Assembly: GCA_000500915.1 (NCBI GenBank)
Contig: AYNO01000010.1
Span: 1-43,608 of the forward strand
Reading direction: 5' to 3'
From: Rhodobacter sp. CACIA14H1
GTDB taxonomy: Bacteria; Pseudomonadota; Alphaproteobacteria; Rhodobacterales; Rhodobacteraceae
Length of the DNA stretch: 43,608 nucleotides
The notes under the pieces were generated by a model that did not search any database, was not told where the DNA came from, and worked only from the letters and a program-made list of their open reading frames with translations. The translations under genes were made by a program, and so were the position numbers. This document shows, one piece after another, positions 1-7,945 of this stretch; position 1 is the first letter of the stretch; the number at the start of each line of letters is the position of its first letter.

Positions 1-30
1 CTGCCTGCCCCCGTCGGCCTGCGGCCGACT

Positions 31-59
31 CCCCCGGGGATATTTGGGAACGGATGAAG
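31..59 (+). repeat. Dispersed intergenic repeat, copy A (partial)
   Basis: A C-run/G-run followed by an AT-rich core (GATATTTGGGAACGG) and ATGAAG. The 21 bases at 39-59 are identical to 39881-39901 and similar to the end of the copy at 39959-40005. It lies just upstream of the first gene of the suf block. It has no coding potential of its own. Whether it acts as a terminator remnant or a mobile small repeat cannot be told from one window. Confidence 0.7.
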
Positions 60-72
60 GGGCAGGGGCGTG

Positions 73-1104
73 ATGCGGTCGCGGGTCTATCTGGACTGGA
101 ATGCGACGGCGCCTTTGCGGGCCGAGGCGCGGGCGGCGATGGTCGCGGCAATGGATGTGGTGGGGAACCCGTCGTCGGTCCATGCCGAGGGGCGCGGGGC
201 GCGGGCTTTGGTGGAGAAGGCGCGGGCGCGGGTGGCGGCGGCGGTCGGGTGCAAGCCGGCGGAGGTGGTGTTCACATCCGGCGCGACGGAGGCGGCGGCG
301 GTGCTGGGGCGGTTGCCTGTGGCCAGCGTCGAGGTGGACCCTACGGCGCATGACTGCCTGTGGTCGCAGCGGCGCGCGGGGGAGGGGAGCCGCGCCATAG
401 GCTGGGGCTATGCCAATAACGAGACGGGATTGATCACGGAGCCGCCGGCGCGGGAGGCGGGGGTGCCGCTGATGCTGGATATCGTGCAGGCGGTGGGGAA
501 GGTGCCTTTTTCCTTTGCCTGGAGCGGGGCCGAGATGGCGGTGGTGTCGGCGCACAAGTTCGGCGGGCCGAAGGGGATTGGTGCTTTGATCGTGCGGGAC
601 GGGGTGGAGGTTCCGGCCATCCTGACGGGGGGCGGGCAGGAGATGGGGCGGCGGGCCGGGACGGAGAATGTGATCGGGATTGCGGGCATGGGGGCGGCGG
701 CGGAAGCGGCGCAGCGCGATCTGGAGGCGGGGGTCTGGGACGAGGTTGCGGAATTTAGAAATATTCTAGATGGCGCATTGTCCTCTGCCACAAACAATAC
801 TATTTCCGTCGGAAAAGGAGCGTCCCGGCTTCCCAACACGTTGTGCCTGATCGCGCCCGGCTGGAAGGGCGAGACGCAGGTGATGGCGATGGACCTTGCG
901 GGCTTTGCCATTTCGGCGGGGTCGGCCTGTTCCAGCGGGAAGGTGAAGGCGAGCCGGGTCCTGAAGGCGATGGGGTATGACGAGGCGCAGGCGTCGCAGG
1001 CGATACGGATATCGCTGGGGCCGGGTGTGACGAAGGAGGAGGTGCTGCGTTTCGCCGATGCGTGGTGTGCGCAGTATCGCAAGGCCCTGAGCAGGGCTGC
1101 TTGA
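73..1104 (+). CDS. Cysteine desulfurase, class I (IscS/NifS-like), suf operon
   Basis: A PLP enzyme that removes sulfur from L-cysteine as a protein-bound persulfide for Fe-S cluster assembly in the cytoplasm. It shows the SGATEA motif near the N-terminal third, a cofactor-stacking His in AHDCL, the PLP Lys162 in SAHKFGGPKG, and the catalytic Cys286 in the flexible SAGSACSSG loop of IscS-type enzymes. At 343 residues it is shorter than E. coli IscS (about 400), with a shortened segment between the SGATEA motif and the His. The ATG at 73 is preferred over the adjacent GTG at 70 because AGGGG lies 7 bases upstream. It is followed 48 bases later by sufB, so the two are probably cotranscribed. 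The same operon also ends in a SufS-type desulfurase. An IscR-type regulator usually lies upstream, outside this window. Confidence 0.92.
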   Translation: MRSRVYLDWNATAPLRAEARAAMVAAMDVVGNPSSVHAEGRGARALVEKARARVAAAVGCKPAEVVFTSGATEAAAVLGRLPVASVEVDPTAHDCLWSQRRAGEGSRAIGWGYANNETGLITEPPAREAGVPLMLDIVQAVGKVPFSFAWSGAEMAVVSAHKFGGPKGIGALIVRDGVEVPAILTGGGQEMGRRAGTENVIGIAGMGAAAEAAQRDLEAGVWDEVAEFRNILDGALSSATNNTISVGKGASRLPNTLCLIAPGWKGETQVMAMDLAGFAISAGSACSSGKVKASRVLKAMGYDEAQASQAIRISLGPGVTKEEVLRFADAWCAQYRKALSRAA

Positions 1105-1152
1105 AATTTGGAAAGACAGGGGCTTTGCGCCCCAGCCGTGAAGGATGGACCG

Positions 1153-2670
1153 ATGACCGAAGCCGCGCTGAAGGAAGCCGAGATCCGCGACGGGGTCGAT
1201 CGCGAGACGATCGAGACCGTGCAGGCCATGGCCGGTAAGTACAAATACGGCTGGGAAACCGAGATCGAGACGGAATATGCGCCGAAGGGCCTGTCGGAGG
1301 ATATCGTCCGGCTGATTTCGGAGAAGAACGGCGAGCCGGAGTGGATGCTGGACTGGCGTCTGGCGGCCTATCGCCGCTGGGTGAAGATGGAAGAGCCCCG
1401 CTGGGCGATGCTGAACTATCCCGAGATCGACTATCAGGACCAGTATTACTACGCCAAGCCCAAGAGCATGGCGGTGAAGCCGAAGTCGCTGGACGAGGTG
1501 GACCCGAAGCTGCTGGCGACCTATGCCAAGCTGGGTATTCCGCTGAAGGAGCAGGCGCTGCTGGCCGGCGTCGAGGCGCCGGAGGGCGAGCGGAAGGTGG
1601 CGGTGGATGCCGTCTTTGACTCGGTGTCCGTGGGGACGACCTTCAAGGCGGAACTGGCCAAGGCCGGGGTGATCTTCTGTTCGATCAGCGAGGCGGTGCG
1701 GGAGCATCCGGAGCTGGTGAAGAAGTATCTGGGGTCGGTGGTGCCGCAGTCGGACAATTTCTTTGCGACGCTGAACAGCGCCGTGTTTTCGGACGGTTCC
1801 TTCGTCTACATCCCCGAAGGCGTGCGCTGCCCGATGGAGTTGAGCACCTATTTCCGCATCAATGCCGAGAATACGGGGCAGTTCGAGCGGACGCTGATCA
1901 TCGCGGACAAGGGGTCTTATGTCTCTTATCTGGAGGGCTGCACGGCGCCGAAGCGCGATACGCACCAGTTGCACGCGGCGGTGGTCGAGATCGTGGTGCT
2001 GGACGATGCCGAAGTGAAATATTCCACCGTCCAGAACTGGTATCCGGGCGACGAGAATGGCAAGGGCGGCATCTACAACTTCGTGACGAAGCGGGCGGAT
2101 TGCCGGGGGCACCGGTCCAAGGTGATGTGGACGCAGGTGGAGACCGGGTCGGCGATCACCTGGAAATATCCGTCCTGCATCCTGCGGGGGGATGACAGCC
2201 AGGGCGAGTTCTATTCCATCGCCATCGCCAACAATGCCCAGCAGGCGGATACGGGGACCAAGATGGTCCATCTGGGGAAGAACACCAAGAGCCGGATCGT
2301 GTCGAAGGGGATTTCGGCGGGGCGGGCGCAGAATACCTATCGGGGGCTGGTCAGCATGCACCCCAAGGCCACGAATTCCCGCAACTACACGCAGTGCGAC
2401 AGCCTGCTGATCGGCGACAAGTGCGGGGCGCATACGGTGCCTTACATCGAGGTCAAGAACAACTCGTCCCGCGTGGAGCATGAGGCGACCACGTCCAAGG
2501 TGGACGAGGACCAGCTGTTCTATTGCCGGTCACGCGGGATGGACGAGGAGGAGGCGGTGGCGCTGGTCGTCAACGGCTTCTGCAAGGAAGTGCTGCAGGC
2601 CCTGCCGATGGAATTCGCCATGGAGGCGCAGAGCCTTGTGGCGATTTCGCTGGAAGGGTCCGTGGGGTAA
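1153..2670 (+). CDS. sufB: Fe-S cluster assembly scaffold SufB
   Basis: Core subunit of the SufBC2D scaffold, which builds Fe-S clusters in the cytoplasm under oxidative stress or iron limitation. The 505-residue length is normal. The protein has the beta-helix core followed by the conserved C-terminal stretch [13 protein letters not shown] and NGFC, whose Cys (about residue 477) corresponds by position to the cluster-building cysteine of E. coli SufB. I chose the ATG at 1153 because AAGGAT lies just upstream and the protein then begins [10 protein letters not shown]; a longer frame back to 1108 starts with TTG and adds 15 unconserved residues. A 44-base double palindrome follows the stop codon and separates it from the next gene. 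Identification is secure. Confidence 0.97.
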   Translation: MTEAALKEAEIRDGVDRETIETVQAMAGKYKYGWETEIETEYAPKGLSEDIVRLISEKNGEPEWMLDWRLAAYRRWVKMEEPRWAMLNYPEIDYQDQYYYAKPKSMAVKPKSLDEVDPKLLATYAKLGIPLKEQALLAGVEAPEGERKVAVDAVFDSVSVGTTFKAELAKAGVIFCSISEAVREHPELVKKYLGSVVPQSDNFFATLNSAVFSDGSFVYIPEGVRCPMELSTYFRINAENTGQFERTLIIADKGSYVSYLEGCTAPKRDTHQLHAAVVEIVVLDDAEVKYSTVQNWYPGDENGKGGIYNFVTKRADCRGHRSKVMWTQVETGSAITWKYPSCILRGDDSQGEFYSIAIANNAQQADTGTKMVHLGKNTKSRIVSKGISAGRAQNTYRGLVSMHPKATNSRNYTQCDSLLIGDKCGAHTVPYIEVKNNSSRVEHEATTSKVDEDQLFYCRSRGMDEEEAVALVVNGFCKEVLQALPMEFAMEAQSLVAISLEGSVG

Positions 2671-2672
2671 AC

Positions 2673-2716
2673 AAAAATCTTCGAAGATTTTTGCAAATTT
2701 CTTCGAAGAAATTTGC
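2673..2716. repeat. Two abutting perfect palindromes (20 bp and 24 bp) between sufB and the YbjQ-type gene
   Basis: Positions 2673-2692 form a perfect 20-bp palindrome (AAAAATCTTC and its complement). Positions 2693-2716 form a perfect 24-bp palindrome (GCAAATTTCTTC and its complement). They touch without a gap and share the core CTTCGAAG. The first ends in a run of five T. In RNA each would fold to a hairpin with a very small loop, so the pair could act as an intra-operon attenuator or processing/stability element. The stretch is strikingly AT-rich for its surroundings. The symmetry is seen directly; the function is inference. Confidence 0.85.
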
Positions 2717-2730
2717 GGGGAGCGTGAGCG

Positions 2731-3042
2731 ATGATCGTGACGACGACGCCTTCGGTCGAGGGCTACCAGATTGCGGACTACCTTGGCATCGTGACGGGCG
2801 AGGCGATCATGGGCGCGAATATCGTGCGCGACCTGTTTGCCGGGATCACGGATATCATCGGGGGCCGGTCGGGCGCCTATGAGGCGAAGCTGGCCGATGC
2901 GCGGGAAACCGCGCTGGCCGAGATGCAGGACAAGGCCCGCGCCAAGGGGGCGAATGCGGTGGTCGGCGTCGATCTGGATTACGAGGTCATCGGCCAGATG
3001 CTGATGGTATCGGCCAGCGGGACGGCCGTGCGGCTGGGCTGA
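2731..3042 (+). CDS. YbjQ/UPF0145 family protein
   Basis: A 103-residue protein matching the small YbjQ (UPF0145, 'heavy-metal-binding domain') family along its whole length: N-terminal [10 protein letters not shown], the central GANIVRDLF and GGRSGAYE motifs, and the C-terminal [13 protein letters not shown]. The family forms pentameric rings in solved structures, but no biochemical role is established and the metal-binding name is not supported by any cysteine or histidine cluster here. GGGGAG lies upstream of the ATG. The gene sits inside the suf block directly after the double palindrome, which suggests cotranscription with sufB, attenuated or not. Confidence 0.88.
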   Translation: MIVTTTPSVEGYQIADYLGIVTGEAIMGANIVRDLFAGITDIIGGRSGAYEAKLADARETALAEMQDKARAKGANAVVGVDLDYEVIGQMLMVSASGTAVRLG

Positions 3043-3135
3043 GGAAGATGCCGGAATTTGCCTTGAACTTTGCGCAATCGGGCCATGCTTCGCTGGCATG
3101 TGCAGCGGCATGTGCAACGAGTTCAGGTGTTTTCC

Positions 3136-3375
3136 ATGGCCTACGACCGCAATCCCATGTTCGACCCGAAGCAGGAATTCGCCTGCCGTCTGGCGCGGAT
3201 CGAGGCCGGGGGTCTGCATACCAACCGCACGCTGTTCGTGGGGCTGGAGGAGCAGCTGGAACTGCCGGCCGGAACCTTCGTGAGGAAGCGGAAGGCGGGG
3301 CGGCGGATGCCGGTGCTGCTGGTGCTGTCGCTCTGCGCGGCGGGCATGGCCGCGGCGGCGTCGCTCAATTTCTGA
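3136..3375 (+). CDS. Small single-pass membrane protein in suf operon, unknown function
   Basis: A 79-residue protein starting MAYDRNPMFD. It has a polar N-terminal two thirds (about residues 1-55) containing charged and acidic patches, then a basic RKRKAGRR stretch and a hydrophobic C-terminal segment (roughly residues 58-76) long enough to span the membrane. I do not recognise a named domain. The ATG at 3136 follows a weak ribosome site; in-frame starts further upstream (3070) would add an Arg/His-rich segment that looks non-coding. It lies between the YbjQ-type gene and sufC on the same strand. A C-terminal anchor suggests a protein that sits at the membrane with its bulk in the cytoplasm; any role in Fe-S assembly is guilt by association. 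Confidence 0.6.
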   Translation: MAYDRNPMFDPKQEFACRLARIEAGGLHTNRTLFVGLEEQLELPAGTFVRKRKAGRRMPVLLVLSLCAAGMAAAASLNF

Positions 3376-3465
3376 CGGGCCGCGCGGCGGCCTTTGGACA
3401 CAACGGAAACCGGGGGCGTCGCGTGGCGGCAGCCCCCCTTTGGCATTGAAGGACCGGGGGCAAGG

Positions 3466-4221
3466 ATGCTGCGGATCGAGAACCTGCATGTGAAGCTTGA
3501 GGAAGAGGACAAGCAGATCCTCAAGGGTGTGGACCTGTCCATCGGGGCGGGGGAAGTCCATGCGATCATGGGACCGAACGGGTCGGGCAAATCGACGCTG
3601 TCCTATGTCCTGTCGGGCCGCGACGGGTATGAGGTGACGGCTGGCTCTGCCACGCTGGATGGCGAGGAACTGCTGGAGATGGAGCCCGAGGAGCGGGCGG
3701 CGTCGGGGCTGTTCCTGGCCTTCCAGTATCCGGTGGAGATACCGGGGGTGGGCAACATGACCTTCCTGCGGACGGCGGTGAACGCGCAGCGGAAAGCACG
3801 CGGCGAGGAGGAGATGAGCGCGGGTGACTTCCTGAAGGTCGTGCGCGAGAAGGCGAAGAAGCTGAAGATCGATGCCGAGATGCTGAAGCGCCCCGTGAAT
3901 GTGGGCTTTTCGGGCGGCGAGAAGAAGCGGAACGAAATCCTCCAGATGGCGATGCTGGAGCCGAAGATGTGCATCCTGGACGAGACGGATTCGGGTCTGG
4001 ACGTCGATGCGATGAAGCTGGTGTCGGATGGCGTGAACGCACTGCGCGACGAAGGGCGGTCCTTCCTTGTGATCACCCATTACCAGCGCCTGCTGGACCA
4101 TATCCGCCCGGACGTGGTGCATATCATGGCGAATGGCCGGATCATCAAGACGGGCGGGCCGGAGCTGGCGCTGGAGGTGGAGCATAACGGTTACGCCGAC
4201 CTGCTGGCGGAGGTGCAGTGA
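3466..4221 (+). CDS. sufC: Fe-S assembly ATPase SufC
   Basis: The ABC-type ATPase of the SufBC2D complex; ATP binding drives the conformational change that exposes the cluster-building site. It shows Walker A GPNGSGKST at residues 36-44, the SufC form of the signature (FSGGEKKR, about 148), and Walker B with the family-specific acidic tail CILDETDSGLD (about 168-178). At 251 residues it is full length. The ATG at 3466 is preceded by CAAGG; an upstream in-frame TTG (3394) would add 24 residues with no family match. Its stop codon overlaps the sufD start by one base (TGATG), so the two are translationally coupled. A GC-rich hairpin (GGGGGC at 3412-3417, GCCCCC at 3432-3437) lies just upstream. 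Confidence 0.97.
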   Translation: MLRIENLHVKLEEEDKQILKGVDLSIGAGEVHAIMGPNGSGKSTLSYVLSGRDGYEVTAGSATLDGEELLEMEPEERAASGLFLAFQYPVEIPGVGNMTFLRTAVNAQRKARGEEEMSAGDFLKVVREKAKKLKIDAEMLKRPVNVGFSGGEKKRNEILQMAMLEPKMCILDETDSGLDVDAMKLVSDGVNALRDEGRSFLVITHYQRLLDHIRPDVVHIMANGRIIKTGGPELALEVEHNGYADLLAEVQ

Positions 4222-5507
4222 TGGCACTGCCGCAGGCGAAGCAGGACGCGCTTTCGGCGCGGATCGCGGGGCTGTCCCTTCAGCGGGATGGCTGGCTTGG
4301 GGCCGCGCGGGGCGAGGCGCTGGCGCGGCTGACGGCGATGGGGCTGCCGGTGCGGCGGGACGAATACTGGCGCTATACCGATCCGGCCAGCCTGACGGCG
4401 GTCGAGGCGCCGAAGGCGGCGGTCTTCGATTCCAGTGACGAAAGCCCGGTCTTTGACGGGATCGACCGGTTGAAGATCGTCTTCGTCGATGGCGTCTTTG
4501 ACGCGGCGGCGTCGGATGACCTGTCGCTGGCGGGGGTGGAGATCGAGCGTCTGGCCAAGGCGGGCGGGGCGGATATCCACTGGGCGCGGGACGTTTACGG
4601 CGTGCTGGAGGCGCGGGGGCAGAAGCCGGTGGAACGCCCGCTTGCCGCGCTGAACAGTGCCTTTGCGACGGATGGTGTCCTGATCCGCGTGACGGGAAGG
4701 GCGGCACGGCCCGTTTCGCTGGTTTATGTCCATAATTCCGACAGTTCCGATGCGATCCTGCATCACTGCGTGAAGCTGGAGGCCGGGGCCGAGATCACCG
4801 TTCTGGAAAACGGCCCCGCTGCGGCGCGGTTTTCAAAGGTGATGGAGGTGGAGGTCGCCGAAGGTGCCCGTTTCCACCACATCCGTGCGCAGGGGCGGGA
4901 CCATGAACGCCGCGCCGTGACGCATATCTTTGCGCGGCTGGGGGCGGGGGCGCTGTTCAAGTCCTTTACCCTGACGGCCAATGGCGTGCTGACCCGCAAC
5001 GAGGCGGTGATCGAACTGGCCGGCGACGAGGCGGTGGCCCATGTCGCAGGTGCGGCGGTGGGGGATGGCAGCTTCCACCATGACGATACAGTCTTTGTCA
5101 CCCATGCCGCCGAGCGGTGCGAAAGCCGGCAGGTGTTCAAGAAGGTGCTGAAGAACGGCGCGGTGGGCGTGTTCCAGGGCAAGATCCTTGTGAAGCCCGG
5201 TGCGCAGAAGACGGATGGCTACCAGATTTCGCAATCGCTGCTGCTGGACGAGGACAGCCAGTTCCTGGCCAAGCCGGAGCTGGAAATCTATGCCGATGAC
5301 GTGAAGTGTTCGCACGGCTCCACCTCGGGCGCGATCGACGAGACGGCGCTTTTCTACCTGCGGTCGCGGGGCGTGCCGATGCGGGTGGCGCAAAGCCTGC
5401 TGGTGCTGGCCTTCCTTGCCGAGGCGATTGCCGAGATCGAGGACGAGGCCATTGCCGAGGATATCCGGTCGCGGCTGGAAGGCTGGCTGGCGCGTCACGA
5501 GCATTGA
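4221..5507 (+). CDS. sufD: Fe-S assembly scaffold subunit SufD
   Basis: SufB paralogue that pairs with it to form the cluster-assembly interface and is needed for iron acquisition. The protein is 428 residues, a normal SufD length. The N-terminal helical part contains the family pattern RRDEYWRYTDP. The C-terminal part holds VKCSHGSTSG with the conserved His (about residue 365) that matches the cluster-interface histidine of E. coli SufD, followed by IDETALFYLRSRG. The ATG overlaps the sufC stop by one base. The following membrane-protein gene starts 1 base after its stop. Confidence 0.96.
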   Translation: MALPQAKQDALSARIAGLSLQRDGWLGAARGEALARLTAMGLPVRRDEYWRYTDPASLTAVEAPKAAVFDSSDESPVFDGIDRLKIVFVDGVFDAAASDDLSLAGVEIERLAKAGGADIHWARDVYGVLEARGQKPVERPLAALNSAFATDGVLIRVTGRAARPVSLVYVHNSDSSDAILHHCVKLEAGAEITVLENGPAAARFSKVMEVEVAEGARFHHIRAQGRDHERRAVTHIFARLGAGALFKSFTLTANGVLTRNEAVIELAGDEAVAHVAGAAVGDGSFHHDDTVFVTHAAERCESRQVFKKVLKNGAVGVFQGKILVKPGAQKTDGYQISQSLLLDEDSQFLAKPELEIYADDVKCSHGSTSGAIDETALFYLRSRGVPMRVAQSLLVLAFLAEAIAEIEDEAIAEDIRSRLEGWLARHEH

Positions 5508-5508
5508 G

Positions 5509-5997
5509 ATGGCGGTCACGCTGGACATCGTTCGGGGTTGGCGGCGCCCGCGTGCGCTGATCCGCGAGAAGCTGGGGCAGGGGGTGCGCGAGGACCGCGC
5601 ACTCGCCGTCCTGATGGGGGCGTGCCTGCTGTTCTTTGTCGCGCAATGGCCGCGCCTGTCGCGCGAGGCGTTCCTGCATCCCGAAGTGCCGCTGGATGCC
5701 CGGATGGGCGGGGCGCTGCTGGGCTGGGTCTTCATCGCGCCGCTGTTCTTTTACCTGCTGGGCGCGGCGAGCCATCTGGTGGCGCGGGCGTTCGGGGGCA
5801 GGGGGACGTGGTTCGGGGCGCGGCTGGCGCTGTTCTGGGCGCTGCTGGTGGTATCGCCGGTGGTGCTGCTGAACGGGCTGGTGGCGGGGTTCATCGGGGA
5901 CGGTCCGGCTGCGACGCTGGTGGGGCTTCTGGTGCTGGCGGGGTTTCTGTATCTCTGGGTCACGATGCTGATCGAGGCGGAACGCGAATGGACCTGA
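5509..5997 (+). CDS. Yip1-like multi-pass membrane protein (first of two)
   Basis: A 162-residue protein with about four hydrophobic segments (near residues 34-48, 63-88, 102-122 and 130-155) and short polar loops, in the style of YIP1/DUF1282 family membrane proteins. It begins MAVTLDIVRGW one base after the sufD stop and ends 10 bases inside the next gene, which encodes a similar protein, so the pair is translationally coupled. Both lie between sufD and sufS. The Yip1 assignment rests on overall pattern and on my recollection of this arrangement in Rhodobacteraceae. The function in bacteria is unknown. Membrane tethering of the Suf machinery would be speculation. Confidence 0.72.
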   Translation: MAVTLDIVRGWRRPRALIREKLGQGVREDRALAVLMGACLLFFVAQWPRLSREAFLHPEVPLDARMGGALLGWVFIAPLFFYLLGAASHLVARAFGGRGTWFGARLALFWALLVVSPVVLLNGLVAGFIGDGPAATLVGLLVLAGFLYLWVTMLIEAEREWT

Positions 5998-6572
5998 CTG
6001 TCGGGACTCTGCGCCTGTTGGTGGCGCTGACGCTGCGGGATCCGCGGATGGCGGCGCGGACGGTGATGCGCATACCGCTGTCCTTGCAGGGGCGCTGGCT
6101 GGCGCTGGCGCTGATGGCGGTGCTGTCGGCGCTGCTGATGCAGGTGATGGGGTCGCTGCTGCCCGCGCCGACGGGGCCGGATGGCGAGGCGCTGCCGCAG
6201 GTCAGCCCGTTCTTCTGGGCGGGGATGGTGGCGACGGGAATGGTGGTGACGGCGCTGCTGGCCTTTGCCGTGGGGCGCTGGCGCGGCGGGAAGGGAGAGC
6301 TGCCGGATGCGGTGATCCTGGTCGCGTGGTTGCAGTTCATCCAGTTGCTGGTGGTGGCGCTGCAGATCGCCGTGATGCTGGTCCTGCCGCCGGTCGCGGC
6401 GGTGCTGGAAGTGGGCGGGGTGCTGCTGTTCCTGTGGCTGCTGGTCAATTTCGTGGCCGAGATGCACGGCTTCCGGTCGCTGGGTCTGGTGTTTCTGGGC
6501 GTCCTGCTGACCTTCTTCGGCTTCGTCTTCCTGATGAGCCTTGTCCTGATGATGCTGGGGGTGGGCTTCTGA
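5988..6572 (+). CDS. Yip1-like multi-pass membrane protein (second of two)
   Basis: A 194-residue protein starting MDLTVGTLRLL, with an amphipathic N-terminus (residues 1-30) and about five hydrophobic segments. The segment RDPRMAARTVM before the first membrane span and the final FGFVFLMSLVLMMLGVG span are typical of Yip1-like proteins. Its start overlaps the end of the previous membrane-protein gene by 10 bases, and its stop shares one base with the sufS start. That tight packing makes expression together with SufD and SufS very likely. No catalytic motif is visible. Confidence 0.75.
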   Translation: MDLTVGTLRLLVALTLRDPRMAARTVMRIPLSLQGRWLALALMAVLSALLMQVMGSLLPAPTGPDGEALPQVSPFFWAGMVATGMVVTALLAFAVGRWRGGKGELPDAVILVAWLQFIQLLVVALQIAVMLVLPPVAAVLEVGGVLLFLWLLVNFVAEMHGFRSLGLVFLGVLLTFFGFVFLMSLVLMMLGVGF

Positions 6573-7792
6573 TGTATGATGTCGAAAAGGTGCGGGCCGA
6601 TTTCCCGATCCTGTCGCGGACGGTGCATGGCAAGCCGCTGGTCTATCTGGACAATGGCGCATCGGCGCAGAAGCCGCAGGTGGTGATCGACGCCGTGACG
6701 CAGGCCTATTCGATGGAATATGCCAATGTCCACCGTGGCTTGCACTTCCTTTCCAATCTGGCGACCGAGAAGTACGAGGCCGTGCGCGGCATCGTGGGCC
6801 GCTTCCTGAATGCCGATCCCGAAGAGATCGTCTTCAACTCCGGCACGACGGAAGGGATCAACCTCGTCTCCTACGCCTGGGCCGCGCCGCGCCTTCAGGC
6901 GGGGGACGAGATCGTGCTTTCCATCATGGAGCATCACGCCAATATCGTGCCGTGGCATTTCCTGCGGGAACGGCAGGGGGTGGTGCTGAAATGGGTGGAC
7001 TGCGACGCGAACGGCGACCTTGACCCGCAGGCCGTGATCGATGCGATCGGACCGCGGACGAAGCTGGTGGCGGTGACGCATATGTCCAACGTGCTGGGCA
7101 CGGTGGTGGATGTGGCGGCGATCTGTGCCGGGGCGCGGGAAAAGGGCGTGCCGGTGCTGGTGGACGGGTCGCAGGCGGCGGTCCACATGCCGGTGGATGT
7201 GCAAGCCTTGGGCTGCGATTTCTATGCCATTACGGGGCACAAGCTTTACGGGCCAAGCGGTTCCGGCGCGATCTTCATCCGGCGCGAGCGGATGAAGGAG
7301 ATGCGCCCCTTCATCGGCGGCGGCGACATGATCCGCGAGGTGGCGCGGGATTCCGTGACCTATAACGACCCGCCCATGAAGTTCGAGGCGGGGACGCCCT
7401 CCATCGTGGCGCAGATCGGGATGGGCGTGGCGCTGGACTATATGATGGGTCTGGGCATGGCGAATATCGCCGCGCATGAACGGGCGCTGCGCGACTATGC
7501 GCGGGCGCGGCTGGCGGGGCTGAACTGGCTGAACGTGCAGGGGAATTCCGCGACGAAGGGGGCGATCTTCTCTTTCACAATGGCGGGGGCGGCCCATGCG
7601 CATGACATCTCGACCATCCTGGACAAGCGGGGGGTGGCGGTGCGGGCGGGCACGCATTGCGCCATGCCGCTGATGGAGCATATGGGCGTGGGCGCGACCT
7701 GCCGCGCCTCCTTTGGCCTTTACAACACGAAGGCCGAGGTGGATGCGCTGGTATCGGCGCTGGAACTGGCGAACGAACTTTTCAACGGCTGA
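6572..7792 (+). CDS. sufS: Cysteine desulfurase SufS (class II)
   Basis: A PLP-dependent desulfurase of the SufS/CsdA class that feeds persulfide sulfur to SufB, usually through a SufE or SufU partner. The protein is 406 residues. Visible motifs are [11 protein letters not shown] near the N-terminus, [10 protein letters not shown], the [11 protein letters not shown] cofactor loop, [10 protein letters not shown] with the PLP-stacking His, the PLP Lys224 in [11 protein letters not shown], and the catalytic Cys363 in [11 protein letters not shown]. The RAGxHC form and the short Cys loop distinguish it from the IscS-type enzyme at the head of the operon. The ATG overlaps the preceding stop by one base. 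No sufE-like gene is present downstream; the operon meets a tRNA gene. Confidence 0.96.
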   Translation: MYDVEKVRADFPILSRTVHGKPLVYLDNGASAQKPQVVIDAVTQAYSMEYANVHRGLHFLSNLATEKYEAVRGIVGRFLNADPEEIVFNSGTTEGINLVSYAWAAPRLQAGDEIVLSIMEHHANIVPWHFLRERQGVVLKWVDCDANGDLDPQAVIDAIGPRTKLVAVTHMSNVLGTVVDVAAICAGAREKGVPVLVDGSQAAVHMPVDVQALGCDFYAITGHKLYGPSGSGAIFIRRERMKEMRPFIGGGDMIREVARDSVTYNDPPMKFEAGTPSIVAQIGMGVALDYMMGLGMANIAAHERALRDYARARLAGLNWLNVQGNSATKGAIFSFTMAGAAHAHDISTILDKRGVAVRAGTHCAMPLMEHMGVGATCRASFGLYNTKAEVDALVSALELANELFNG

Positions 7793-7817
7793 GACGGGGC
7801 AGGGGGCGGATAGGCGG

Positions 7818-7846
7818 TTGCATGTCCCGCCCGCTTTGGGTAAGCC
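7818..7846 (+). promoter_or_regulatory. Candidate promoter for tRNA-Arg
   Basis: TTGCAT (7818-7823), a 17-base gap, then TAAGCC (7841-7846), placed 13 bases before the mature tRNA 5' end. Spacing and position fit a housekeeping sigma factor; the -10 hexamer is only a fair match. Confidence 0.45.
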
Positions 7847-7859
7847 ACAGGGCAAGAGC

Positions 7860-7936
7860 GCACCCGTAGCTCAGCTGGATAGAGTGCTGCCCTCCGAAGG
7901 CAGAGGTCACAGGTTCGAATCCTGTCGGGTGCGCCA
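7860..7936 (+). tRNA. tRNA-Arg (anticodon CCG)
   Basis: A complete 77-base cloverleaf. The acceptor stem pairs GCACCCG (7860-7866) with CGGGTGC (7926-7932), followed by discriminator G and an encoded CCA (7934-7936). The D-arm is GCTCAGCTGGATAGAGT. The anticodon stem CTGCC/GGCAG encloses the loop CTCCGAA, giving anticodon CCG for Arg codon CGG. The T-arm is AGGTTCGAATCCT. It follows sufS on the same strand and runs toward a convergent LacI-type gene that ends 9 bases beyond it. Confidence 0.97.
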
Positions 7937-7945
7937 GATCTTCCG

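Noticed and set aside
766-2481. 571-codon open frame on the minus strand
   Set aside because: Shadow of the desulfurase and sufB, both clearly coded on the plus strand.
5960-7855. 631-codon open frame on the minus strand
   Set aside because: Antisense to the second Yip1-like gene and sufS; low-complexity His/Arg/Gln-rich translation.
7860-7936. tRNA-Arg as an integration site for a genomic island
   Set aside because: No integrase, no duplicate of the tRNA 3' end and no composition change beside it; the downstream LacI-type gene has normal base content.
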